Assembly: GCF_910592395.1 (NCBI RefSeq)
Contig: NC_088310.1
Span: 17,121,501 to 17,185,500, forward strand
DNA length: 64,000 nt
Source: Lineus longissimus
Lineage: Eukaryota > Nemertea > Pilidiophora > Heteronemertea > Lineidae
Reading direction: 5' to 3'
Shown: positions 23,215-33,651 of the stretch, piece after piece
How the letters are laid out: the number at the start of each line of letters is the position of its first letter
How positions within the stretch are numbered: position 1 is the first letter of the stretch
Notes under the pieces: model-generated
What the model was told of the DNA's origin: nothing
The model's input: only the letters and a program-made list of their open reading frames with translations
The model's database searches: none
Program-made: the position numbers and the translations under genes

Positions 23215-23358
23215 ATGAAAAAGATTTACTGCCTTAGATGTAAGGAAATGACAGGTAATTCGGGTAAGTTAACTCATCACATCACTTCAAATGGACACAG
23301 ATATCTACTGGTCAAGTGCGCTAAATGTCACAAAATTAAAAGCAAGTTTACTACTTAA
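23215..23358 (+). CDS. 47-residue zinc-ribbon protein (DUF5679-like)
   Basis: Short ORF starting ATG at 23215 (after TTAAAT) and ending TAA at 23356-23358. Two CxxC pairs are visible (YCLRCKEM near residue 6 and CAKCHK near residue 35) around a central NGHRYLLVK. The pattern and size resemble the small DUF5679-like zinc-ribbon proteins found in adenovirus-like and other DNA viruses. It is the first gene inside the left terminal repeat and appears undamaged. Role unknown; nucleic-acid binding is plausible. Confidence 0.7.
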   Translation: MKKIYCLRCKEMTGNSGKLTHHITSNGHRYLLVKCAKCHKIKSKFTT

Positions 23359-23378
23359 TGATTTTTTTATTCTAAATC

Positions 23379-24498
23379 ATGAGTGAAAGGATGTACAGTT
23401 ATGTCTCTTTAGAGAAGTATTTCAGTCAAATGCAGTATTTCAATCAAATGCAGTATTTCAATCCAATGAAACAAAATGGTTACATTGGACCAAGGGTTGA
23501 ACCATTAATGACAATCACTGAAGAAGATCCGGATAAAGAGCTCGATCTTACAGTAACACCTATGAAACATATGAACCAGGTAACACCTATGAACCAGGTA
23601 ACACCTATGAATCAGGTAACACCTATGAAACAGTATGATACATTCACAGGAAGTGATGCTCAATTGTGCCACAACTGCAAACGATGGACACTTTTTGAAT
23701 GCCAGAAAAAACTGAATTTTGACAGACCGGCCAAGCAACTTTTACACGTACTGCAGGAATTGCAATTCTACCACTTACAGTGATGACTTTAAGAACCCAG
23801 AAATCACTATTGAGAACAAAACACGTTACTTTGACTACATCATCAGAAACCTTGGCCAGACACGTCTGTCAGATTTATCAGTAAATGATTTGAAACATTT
23901 TGTTGAAAGTAGGATTAAGGTTTACTTCTCAAGTCCAAGAAAATGGCTCTGTGCGGCCAGCTATGAAAAAACAGTCCTGAATGCCTTGCGATTTGGTATT
24001 GTTAAACTCAAACCCAATGATGTTTTACCTGGTCTAGAGTGTGACACTTCTTTAGAAATTGAATTCATTAACAGAGCAATTGGTAAACCTCAGTTGACCA
24101 AAGACAATTTCACAGATCTCAGAATGGTTTTCTTTGCATTCCTCAAATATCTTCATTACAGGGGAGTTAAAATTAACATAAATTACAAGCTGTTTTTACA
24201 CCAAGCATTTAAAGCATTGAAAATTGATTATGTAGTATTGAAACCGAATCCAACCGATAAGGCCCGACTGGATGACTTGAGCTCTCTATGGTCTGGTTTC
24301 TTAGGAAGTATTTTCTTCAAAAATTGCAGGCTTGAATATGAAAATGAACAAGCAATCGATAAACAAAGTGAAATTTTATTGAAGACATTAGAGGTTCAAG
24401 ATACCAGTAAATGTTACCCTTTACCATGTAATCTAGAACTTGCCAGATCGAGATATCCTATTAGGACTTTTCCTGTAAAGGATTTTCCGTTCAAATAA
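23379..24498 (+). pseudogene. Polinton protein with N-terminal repeats and zinc ribbon (one frameshift)
   Basis: The first frame runs from ATG 23379 and has short repeats (MQYFNQMQYFNPM; TPMNQV repeated). A zinc-ribbon half follows (CHNCKRWTLFECQKK), then the frame changes at the T run 23717-23720. The second half of the ribbon (FYTYCRNCN) and about 230 residues without recognised domain are in the next frame, ending at 24498. The ribbon style (CxxC ... CxxC) resembles those found before HNH nucleases, but no HNH motif follows. It joins the next gene as stop-start TAAATG at 24496-24501. Confidence 0.6.
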
Positions 24499-25348
24499 AT
24501 GAATAATCAGACATCAACGATAATTGAGCAGCGAATGAAACAAATCGGAGTAATCCCAGTTAATGCTAGTTCAAATCCAGCTAACCCCATTGCAACTAAT
24601 TACCAACAGAATGCAGCTAACTTTCAACAGTACAATGCTAATTACCAACAGAATTACACTACAAAGCAACAAGCTTCTAACAAGGCGTTAACTAGTTCAA
24701 ATTTAGTAAGTTCTAGTCAAGGTCTAGTTAACCCTAGTTGCCAACAAAGCTCGACTAGTTGTCAACAAAGCTCGACTAACTGTCAACAAAATTTAACTGA
24801 TAGTGGCCTTAAAGCTAATTTAACTGAAAATGGCCTTAAAACTAAACAAGACTTTGAGGTGCTTGTTGCAACAGGTAAAAGCAAGGATTTCCTAAATAAA
24901 CAGATTACATTTAATGACTCAGACGCAATGAATGAGAAGGAAGTATTGAAACACCATAGAATGTACCAGACAAAGATGGCAGCAAGACTTAATGATTCAT
25001 TGGTTAAGACAGTCTTAAAAACTTACACTAAATTAACAAAGTTTTTCTTGCCTGTTGATGACGAAGACCAGCTGTACGAAGACCTAAGAAATGATTACAT
25101 TGTTACCAATGAATTGGACAAATGGTTAGGATGGTTTAGTTTGAGAATGGGCGCACTAACTGCTCTTGCCTCATCAACACTGATCACTTTAGGACATTGT
25201 CAAGAAACAAAATCTGCTAGTGAACATGAACATTTCATAAGATTAAATGGAAGTGGATCAGGACAAAGTCCAGAGATCAGAGCCCGAGAGCACAGCTCGA
25301 GTGACGGACAGTGAAAAGCCCATTAAGAGAGCAAGATCAGAAAAATAA
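24499..25348 (+). pseudogene. Unknown Polinton protein with Gln/Ser/Asn-rich N-terminus (frameshifted C-terminus)
   Basis: About 115 residues of Gln/Asn/Ser-rich low complexity (SSTSCQQSS repeats) precede a more ordered part (ARLNDSLVKTVLKTYTKLTK, DKWLGWFSLRMGALTALAS). After residue 254 or so the sense moves to another frame (near 25260) and reads a Glu-Pro-rich tail (VQRSEPESTARVTDSEKP) ending TAA at 25346-25348. The same VQR-EPEN motif recurs in the next gene. I do not recognise a family. Confidence 0.55.
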
Positions 25349-25726
25349 ATTGCATGGTTTCGAGAATTAGGTAAAAGATCTCAGGAATTCAAGAAGTCAA
25401 AAAAGGAGAGGTTTACTAGTAAAGACGATGAACCCAGGAAAGACGATGAACACGAACAAAGTTTAAATCAACCAGAGCCTGAAAATACTGGTATCAATTC
25501 GGAAAAAGTCCAAAGAGCAGAGCCTGAAAATACTGGAATCTCCAGGAGTACAACACTGTATGTCATTTTAGCTGCATTTGGTTTTGCAGTCATCATTTAC
25601 TACTATCCTAAGATTAAAACTAACAAGAAAGTACGAGAAGTAAGCAAATTAAAAGGTAGTAAACCAGAAGGAAAAGATAACTGTTACACAACTCCTAAAA
25701 CATGTAATCTTAGTTTAATGGAGTAG
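25349..25726 (+). pseudogene. Single-pass membrane protein, start codon altered to ATT
   Basis: The frame begins right after the upstream stop TAA with ATT GCA TGG, where neighbouring genes show TAAATG. About 125 residues: a basic N-terminus (RELGKRSQEFKKSKKERF), two EPENTGI repeats, one transmembrane segment (TLYVILAAFGFAVIIYYY) and a basic, cysteine-containing tail ending at TAG 25724-25726. No other break is seen. Possibly a capsid-internal or membrane protein of the element; the family is not recognised. Confidence 0.55.
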
Positions 25727-25729
25727 AAT

Positions 25730-26653
25730 TTATTTAAACACACTATTCTTAGTTTCAAGTGAAAAATTTAAAGTAACTGAGCTCCCTCTGAAATTAATTA
25801 CTTTACCACTCACATCAGTGATTTCAAATTTGACATGATTTGTACATTTTTTTGTTCACTATTTTCTTACAATTGAGTTCATATCTCTGGTATTGTACCT
25901 GATCACCATCTTCAACAGGAAAATTACATAAAATATCAGAAGGTTTATTGTTGTAGAGGGTCTTAGTTTTGTCAACCAAATTTGATCTTATGAATAATTC
26001 TTTTCTGTAAAAGTTAAGTGGCTTGGCAGAGTAGTATTTTCCTTTCTTGTTGAACGCATCTTGTTTAAAGCCTAACCATTTATTTACCACATAGGCCATG
26101 TGAAAGTAGAATGTTTTGTCAGCTGGTGTATCATTTACAACATCATGAAATATGTTATTAAGATAAAAGTATTTGTCCTCTGTAAGTTCAAGGACTAGGC
26201 AATTTTTGTCACAGTAAATTTTAACATGGCTTATTCCGTTTTCTTTTATGTATGTTTGCTATTCCTCACAAAACGAACTTAAACTAAAATTTCGAGAGTA
26301 TGGAAATGCAGATTGTCTTTTTTATTATTGTTCTAATAGATGGGTTATCTAAAAAAATTATTACAAAATTCATCTGGCATCGCATCGGGTGTATGGTTAA
26401 TGTCTTCAATGCACTGTTCCATTATGGTTGCATTCCGTGATTTATTAAGCTTAAACTCTTCGTAAAGTAACATGAATACTTGGGCACTCGCTGGTAGGAT
26501 ATCGCTTGTCCACCACGAGTTGTAAAACGCTACCGTTTTCAAAGTGATCGATTTTATGTTCAATGGGTCTGTTAAGTTAAGCTCAAATATGGCTTCATCG
26601 CATTCATTCTCAAAAATTATGAAGTCTATTTTTTTAAAATTAAGGTTAAACAT
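25730..26653 (-). pseudogene. Probable second penton-like (single jelly-roll) minor capsid protein, broken
   Basis: Starts MFNLNFKKIDFIIF at 26653. The first 100 residues (FELNLTDPLNIKSITLKTVA, FYNSWWTSD) end in a frameshift at the A/T run near 26335-26350. The next part has an in-frame TAG at 26259-26261. A further frameshift near 25840 leads into KFEITDVSGKVINFRGSSV and the stop at 25730. Two blocks parallel the clearer penton at 35613-36368: FIRSNLVDKTKTLYNNKPSD with FVFHCDIVNN...NGKPSY, and EITDVSGKVINF with RITDENNGIIDL. Homology is inferred from these patterns only. Confidence 0.55.
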
Positions 26654-26697
26654 TCATTAAGGTTAAACATTCATTAAGGTTAAACATTCATTAAATC
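26641..26697. repeat. Three tandem 17-bp repeats at the polymerase stop codon
   Basis: The unit AAGGTTAAACATTCATT occurs three times in a row; it includes the polB stop codon on one side and the start of the next gene on the other. Similar short tandem duplications occur at other gene ends of the element. Confidence 0.8.
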
Positions 26698-29600
26698 ACT
26701 GTAATCAATGTATTTTTCATAGTACATGCCGAAAGGCAGTGTAGAGATGCCATCCTCTAAGATGAAACGCTTGTCATCGAAAGGGCTTAAGCTTTTCTTG
26801 TCAATCTCTTCCAGATACATTTGATGCTTTTCTGACCTCAGATGACGCATTTTGTGATTAAAAGTCTTAGTGTATTCAAGACAATTAACGTAGTCATCAA
26901 ATGTAATAGACTTCTTCACTACATTACTAGCGATTCCCTTCAATTTCTTTGATTCTGAATTTTTAGTTCTGTACGCATACATCTTACTTCTCAAGGCAAT
27001 GAATTCTATCATTTCGTCTCCTCCCAGCTCATCCTTAAAGTGACCTGGAACTTTCTTCTTGCTAGTATCGTAAAGAGGATGATCCTTTTGGTAATTACTG
27101 AAGTCGAAGTGATCCTTTAACCCTTTGAGGTCTGCTGTTAAAACGTCGGTTTTGATCTTCAAAACGAAAGAATCCGTGTCCAAATAAAGAAGTTCTAGGT
27201 TTTTCTCACCAAAGTAAGGTTGAAGTATGTTGTAGTAGAATTCATACATCAGCAGCTTGGACAACTCCAGTACTGCAGCTCTCCTATGTAGATTGGCTTG
27301 TTGAACTTCATTGATGTTTTCCTCATACAAATTGCCGCGCTACTTTCATCAAAGATGTTAATCGATGAAAACCTGGGACTTGCCATGAAGTTCTTGGCAC
27401 TTTCTCCATCTGTCACCAGTTCAATTTCTACCCTGTTCCTTACGTTTTCACATGTCTTTCCATAGAAAGCATTGTTCATTAATTTGAAGTAATCTTTCTC
27501 GAAATCAGTAGTAGAAGCCATCCTCTTTTTAGTGTTGAAGTCGATGTATGATTTCAACCACTTTGATTGTTTGAAACTGATGACAGAATGGACCTTTTTT
27601 AGTGTCATTCCTTGCTTTAAGTAAAACTTTAAAAGCCTGTAATGCACAATGTAGTTGGTCTTGTCCTTCTGTGTGAGGATCAATTTTTCTACCCTTGACC
27701 TCTTCTCGTCACCAAGTAACTCTTTCTGGTAAGGGCTTAATTCGTCGTCGTCTATGGAAAGAGATTCTTGTCAGAATGGAAAGTTCTTTGACTTGAACTT
27801 GATTTCATCTGGATAAGCCAAATCTACTTCGAAAAGATATCCTACTTTACTGTCTTTAGGAATTGACATGATCTTCTGATAAGTTATGTTTGCTTTGCTC
27901 ATGGTATCGTCAAACATTTGAAAACTGCCGTAAGGCTGACTTTCCATCATAGCCCAACCATAGAGATTATTTGCGTCTATGTAGAGTAGATTGTGGTGTT
28001 CATCTGCCTTGACATGTCTTGTTCCCATCACACCTGAAATTCCACCTCTTATTGCCTTTTCAAAAGTAAGTAGAATATTGGTATCGGTAAGAAGTTCGAG
28101 ATTTATGTCTGTGTGTTTCAATCCTGCCAACCAGGTCAAGCCAGGTGCTGAATAGCAGTGACAAGGATCGATCTGAAAATTGTTTAAATCAACGTCCCTA
28201 AATTTCACGAATAAATCAGCTAACAAAAGAACGTCTGTTTTGAGGTACAGGTCGATGAACTCTCCATGATTTCTGATCTTGAAATGATCCCATGTGTCTT
28301 TGGATTTTAGGTAAACTGAATCATCCGCCATTTCATTCTTCAATTCATCAAAGAACATAGACTTCTCTAAGTGAGTAACATTGTAACTTTCATGTGACGT
28401 GTAAAATGAATAAGGCACAGATCCTTTCTTCCTCAATAGTTTAAAATCGTCAGGATTAGGGTAAGACTGTCTTGTTATCTTAAAGTCACCATCTTCCATC
28501 GATTTGGTGATGTTGTCCAATCCAGACTATAAGAATCTGTAAGAGTCTAAAAATTTAAAACAACCTAACTCAAATGAAATGTACTCTTCTGCGTTTTTAG
28601 CAAGAAGCTTCAGTTTCTTGTGTGACCTAGACATCAATTCTCTGATGAAGAGGTGAGCATCGTAATTACTGAGATTGTGAAAAAACACTGAGACAAACAT
28701 GGCTTTCTTCTCGTTCAAGTTGCAAGCGTTGTGAGCAGCACCTCTGTATTTTCCATTGTAGTGATTGTGATCTTGAACTCTGTCCTCACCTAAAAATTTA
28801 TTGCAGTAGGAACAGTTTGTTTCTTGGGGATATCTTACCAAATCTTCGTCTGTCATGATGTGAGGAATGTTGCAGTTCAGTAGAGTTGAGAACGTCTCTT
28901 CCATTCTGAGTAACTAGTTACAGAAAACGTCAACTACATCAGCACCTCTGTGACAGAGATACTCACTGGCGTAGATTTGTGGATAGTCAGAGTGAACGTA
29001 AACTCCAACTGCTGATGCAATCTGTTTGAATAGTTTTTTAGTGGTATCAGTATCATTTGAGCACTGCTCTCTAAACTCTCTCCGATTTGTATTACCATTG
29101 ACTGTTGTGCTTATCGCTTCGAAATCAGCATAGATTACAAAGGGAACTCTGTTCTTGAATGAGTGCTTTTCAAACTTAAGTTGTGACCATTTACTATTCT
29201 GTTGAGGCAGACTGATCTTACAGTAATCGTGTTGTCCACATTTGAATTTATGTCTTTCTAGTGTAGATTTCTTGTAAAAGTAATTCATGCATCTCCTACA
29301 AATGAATACACTATTCCTGTCAGTCTTGAAGAATAGATTTATGTCTCTTATGTACATGAAATGATCCTTGAAATACAAAAGATCGATAACATCATCATCA
29401 TCGTGGTTCTTAGAGAGGTAGAGTGGTTCCAGATTTGCGGCATAAATGCTTTTAGCCCATTCGTTCTCTAACTTGAAAACATTAATCTTAAGATTATTAT
29501 CTTGTTCGATCTTAGGGATATCCTTTTGAACGCACACAGGAAATGATTTTATCTTTGTCGAGCTTTCCTCGTTCATTGGTGGCACCATTTGATTGGGATA

Positions 29601-30386
29601 GATTTCAGTGACGTTTATGTCGTTTTTGTATTTGGCAGCCAAAAGACTCCATAGAAAACATTTCTCATCATTTGATTTCACATTAATGACAGCTTTAGTT
29701 CTGAATGGTAAAGTAGTGTAGTGACCGCCTTTACATTTCTTGTAGGAACATATTGTGAGATCACACGACTTGATTTCATTTAAACTCAGGCCGCTTCCTT
29801 CGAAGTATCGTTCCTCAATCGCTACCTTTATGTAGTTCAATTGACTGTTTAGGGCATTAATTGTCTGATTTCTTGAAATTATGCTTTCCATGGGAGATTG
29901 AATAGGATAGATAGCCTTTTCGCCAGATCTGTCAAATTCAGCTTTGACTGAAATACTTATTTTATGATGGTAACCAGTTAGCTTGAAGAGAATTTCTTCC
30001 AGTTTACCTCTGTACTCGTAAACGTGTTTTGCCGGTTTTCTAATTTTCAGACGAATGGTAACAACTGGCTTACCAAATTCTTTTACGACTTCGATATCCT
30101 TTACATTCTTTATGCTCTCCAATTCCTTAGCCTCGAATTCAAGTTTCTTGGTATCTTGTAGTGGACCTAAATTAACATTTAATGTACCTGGGTTAGGTAA
30201 ACGCAGTGAACGAGAATGCAGTGAACGAGAACGCAGTGAACGCGAGTCTGACTGGCTTGATAACTCCATTCTTTGATGACCTTTCATTCTTTGATGACCT
30301 TTGGTTTTCCTATGTGCTGAAAGATTGCTGTAGGATATCTCCTTGTTACATGTTGAACAATGTATTTTCTCATTTTTGTCAACCAT
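26680..30386 (-). pseudogene. polB: Protein-primed DNA polymerase B (three stops, one frameshift)
   Basis: About 1,235 codons, the size expected for Polinton polymerases. The N-terminus has Cys/His modules (CSTCNKEISYSNLSAHRKTKGH; CRRCMNYFYKKSTLERHKFKC). Exonuclease motifs: FVIYADFEAIS (near 29130) and FHNLSNYDAHLF (near 28670), with a CSYCNK...HNACNLN zinc-type insert between. Polymerase motifs: YIDANNLYGWAM (A, near 27970), KLMNNAFYGKTCENV (B, near 27470) and LLYLDTDSFVLK (C, near 27185). In-frame stops lie at 28914, 28527 and 27771; a frameshift is near 27284. Start ATG 30384-30386. It would copy the element by protein priming at the terminal repeats. Confidence 0.93.
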
Positions 30387-30517
30387 TTCTATTTAGAATA
30401 AACAAAAGTATTAAATTTAATTTTCAACATACATCGGGGGTGCTGATGGCAATAATGCTGATCCTAGTAAATCAGGAGTTGGTAATGGTTGAGGATAGTA
30501 GTGATAATGGTGGTTAA

Positions 30518-31178
30518 TTACTGTGACTTCAGTTTCTCTATCATCTCTGTTAGTGCCAGTTTTTTTCCTTCTTCTAAAAAAGTCTTCTTTAAAGATTCCA
30601 CATCAACAGCTGAACTTGCCTCCCTCTGTTTTTTTCTGATGGAATTTTTCATGGCAATGTATTTTTCCTTTTCTTTGAGAATCAAGGTAAACTCATCTGT
30701 TGAAATGTGTGAATCACTCATGGCCTTACTTACCAGATCATTGATGGTGTTAAGTTTTGAAATTGCCAACATTCTGATATTCTCATGTTTTTCAATTTTC
30801 TTCAGGATATCTTTTTTTCTTCAAACTTAGGACTGAGGAGATAATGGCGCTACCAATTGTCACACCACCCAAAGCTAAACCTATTGGTGCTGTGATGACA
30901 CCAGCTAATGCAGACATACTAACTGAGCCAGCCGTAACGCTAGTTAAATTAAGGAAGTGGCTGGTGCCAGTAATTGCATTGAATGCTTTTTTGTACTTTG
31001 AAAATATCTTTCTTCTAAATTAAATCTCGCTTTCTAAGAAACTCTTAACCTCACATATTTGTTGTAGTCTGAAAGCCTGAGGGTTACTTTCTGTGTGCTT
31101 TTCAACCCTTTCATAGTTTAAAAGACTTTCAGAGTTTAAATGACTTAAATTTGGATAAACTTTGTTGTCTCCATCCAT
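30518..31178 (-). pseudogene. Conserved Polinton protein with central hydrophobic segment (stop and frameshift)
   Basis: Starts ATG at 31176-31178 after TAA. The N-terminal part has NYERVEKHTESNPQAF and a basic stretch, then Gly/Ala/Ser-rich hydrophobic sequence (SALAGVITAPIGLALGGV), then KHENIRMLAISKLNTINDLV and KAMSDSHISTDEFTLILKE. An in-frame TAA lies near 31020 and a frameshift at the A run near 30815. Proteins with this organisation are common in animal Polintons; their function is not established. Confidence 0.65.
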
Positions 31179-31219
31179 TTAATTAGTGGGAATAACTAGA
31201 ATCAGTTGCTCTGACATTT

Positions 31220-31399
31220 CTAGCTAGTATTTGGTGTTGATCTTGCAGACACGACAGGTTTTTGAATTACATTAAATTTTAAAGGTTTTTCGGGCTCAGT
31301 CTCCAATTTTGCCTCTTCCGCCTCTAATTTTCCATGAAATTGTTCTAATCTTTCTTTCCAATTACGTGGTCGTTTTGTGTAACCCCAAGTTCTATTCAT
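31220..31399 (-). CDS. 59-residue basic/acidic protein of unknown function
   Basis: ORF from ATG 31397-31399 (preceded by TAA, giving TAAATG) to TAG 31220-31222. MNRTWGYTKRPRNWKERLE is followed by a Glu/Lys-rich helix and a short tail with KFNVIQKPVV. No recognised domain. It sits between the HNH-type gene and the hydrophobic protein on the same strand and is intact. Confidence 0.5.
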   Translation of the reverse strand: MNRTWGYTKRPRNWKERLEQFHGKLEAEEAKLETEPEKPLKFNVIQKPVVSARSTPNTS

Positions 31400-31487
31400 T
31401 TATTCAAATGAAAAAATCAATTTAAAAAGAAAATCAATCTAATGTACAATAAAGTTCAATAATCCAATGTACAATAATGTTTTCAGT

Positions 31488-32394
31488 TTAAAAAGATGGT
31501 GACTTATTCACCAGTTGAAATTTATCTCTTAAATCCTCTGGTGTAGTTAATTTTACTGTCATTAAATTATGATTTAGTCTATTACTGATCTCCATCATTA
31601 AATTAGATACTTCTTGATTTAATCCATTTTGAAACATAATGTTATTTAATTTCCAAATATCATTAAGTAGAAACATATTGTAAAACTGGGGATAAACCCC
31701 AAAATACTTGTTTGTTATCCTTATCCACTCGTTTATCACGTTTTCGTCTCGATAGACAAACCAGTTTTCATTATGCTTATTGATCATAAAGTTAATTGAG
31801 CGGTCCAATTGCTCTTTGAAAATACTCCAATCGACTTTGGCACTCTTCTGCCTGTTTTGTTTTTTAGACATTGGTCGCATGTTAAACCAAGAGTAACACA
31901 GTTCTGGATGATCTTTGAATTTCTTGATTGGTAAAACATGATCCAACTCTTCTTCAATTATTGTTGATATACCTCTTTGGTAGTTTAACCAATCATTGAA
32001 GAAATCCTTGGAACAACCCAGACGTAATTCCGAGTTAACAAACAGTACACTCTTCTTTGGCTATTCTGTTAATACCAACTCTGACTTTGTGTTGGTCATA
32101 ATTACCACTCTGTGTAAGATAACCTTTGTAGTATGAATTAAAACAAGCTCTACATTTTCCTCTTTTTCTTTCTTTACCGAATTCACCATCGCTTAGTAAT
32201 TTCACTTCTCCACATGTAACGCATGTCTTGGTTAATGTACCACATGCTTTACAGTAGTCTAGTAACTTGCCTCTTCTGTTCTTTTCAAATTGACTTTCAG
32301 GCTTTGTTACATGACATTTAACACATTCCTTACCTGTTCCTAAATTAACATTTACTGTACCACTATAGTTGTTCACTGTAATTTGTCCTTCCAT
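31488..32394 (-). pseudogene. HNH-type endonuclease with zinc ribbons (one frameshift)
   Basis: N-terminus MEGQITVNNYSGTVNVNLG, then successive CxxC modules (CVKCHVTKPESQF, YCKACGTLTKTCVTCGEV, KCRACFNSYYKGY) and CTVC near 32040. A frameshift at about 32035-32038 leads into LGCSKDFFNDWLNYQ and the HNH-like core ELDHVLPIKKF ... YSWFNMRPMSKKQNRQKS, followed by about 100 further residues to 31488. HNH nucleases with such ribbons occur in large DNA viruses and phages. It might be a homing or recombination nuclease; its role in the element is unknown. Confidence 0.65.
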
Positions 32395-32417
32395 TTTAAG
32401 GATAAAAAGTTTTTAAA

Positions 32418-33644
32418 TTATGTTTTTAGGCTTTTTATGTCTGAAATTGGTAACCATTCATTGAATTTATCACTGTAGCCTTTCCATTTAACTAATCCAT
32501 ATTTTTTACCTTTAGTGGTCTTGCGCCTTATCATCTTCTCGATCTTGTATTCTATTTGTTCAGGATTGGGAACATAACTTAATTCTTGTTCGTAAAAATA
32601 TCCTTAAATTTCTTCCTTGTGGTAATCTTCAAGTTTGTAGACAATTGGATGGGTAAATATTATCTGTCTTATTTGAAAGACTTCCTTAGTGAAGTTTGGT
32701 AGGTAACCTTTATCGAAAATAGTCTTGTACTTTGAAATTCTTACACTGTCACCTACTTTGTACTTCGGATCACCAAATGTCTCTTTGAGGTGAAGGCCGT
32801 AAAGGTTGTACCAGACAATTCCTTCATTCTCCCTCCTTCTGGCGTCAATTGGTTTCATCCCTATTGAGGAGTGAAATGAGTTGTTGTAGCCGCTTACCAA
32901 GTCATCTAACAGGTCCTTACGACCTCAAGAGCTTTGCTCGAAGACATCGACCCACTCGTCAGTTTCCTTTGCGGTGAAGTACTTCCACATTTTATCCTTT
33001 AAAGTTCTGTTTAATCTTTCCACAACTGCTGCCTTCTTACTTGAAAATGTAGAGAACCACTTTATGTTGTTTTCTCTCAAGAGTTTTTTGAAGTGTTGGT
33101 TGTAGAACTCATTGCCTTCGTCAAATTGGATTTTCTCTGGTTTAGCCTCCTCAAAGATCACTTTAAATGCATCTCTGATTTCTTCTCCTCTCTTGCTCTT
33201 AACGGCCATAGCCCAAGCATAGCGACTGAATAGGTCAATTACTGTCAAAATGAATCTGTTGCCTTTATTTCGTTTCTCAAATTTTTGCATGTCCACAAGA
33301 TCTGCTTGCCATTGTTGATCGATGTAAGATACCATTGTCTTTCGGAACTTAAATTTCTTAATGGCCGGTTTGTGTAGTTGGTAAGTTGGTATTGTGTCTA
33401 GAAATTCTTTTACTTCCTTGTACCTGATTTTGTTACTAGTTTTACTAGTACTAGTTTTACTAGTAACACTATCTTCCCTTACTTGTTTCCATATGTTACT
33501 TAATGAACTGTAAGCCACAGGACTTTCAGGATTGTAGTACAAATCTCTCAGATACTGTTTGATGTTGTCTGGATTAGACTGTTCGATGTTGTCTGGGTTA
33601 GACTGTTCGATGTTGTCTGGGTCTTTTAGTTCTGTTTTACTCAT
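32418..33644 (-). pseudogene. int: Polinton integrase (DDE) with C-terminal chromodomain, two in-frame stops
   Basis: Start ATG 33642-33644. The N-terminus carries three NPDNIEQS-like repeats. The catalytic core shows QWQADLVDMQ (Asp115), QFDEGNEFYN (Asp175) and AAVVERLNRTLK (Glu209), matching the retroviral-type integrase of Polintons. An in-frame TGA interrupts at 32925-32927 and TAA at 32604-32606. Beyond the second stop the same frame encodes an intact-looking chromodomain (YKIEKMIRRKTTKGKKYGLV, WKGYSDKFNEWLP) ending at 32418. Chromodomains can direct integration to particular chromatin. The gene is divergent from the ATPase with only 4 bp between the two start codons. Confidence 0.92.
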
Positions 33645-33651
33645 TTAAATG
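33642..33651. promoter_or_regulatory. Palindromic divergent start CATTTAAATG (integrase/ATPase)
   Basis: A perfect 10-bp palindrome contains both start codons: the integrase ATG on the minus strand (33642-33644) and the ATPase ATG on the plus strand (33649-33651). Each strand reads TTTAAATG, containing the TAAATG hexamer seen at many gene starts of the element. Such a shared core leaves essentially no room for separate 5' leaders. Confidence 0.7.

Noticed and set aside
25824-26099. Independent 91-residue gene
   Set aside because: The frame continues upstream through one stop and downstream after a frameshift, so it is a piece of the larger penton-like pseudogene.
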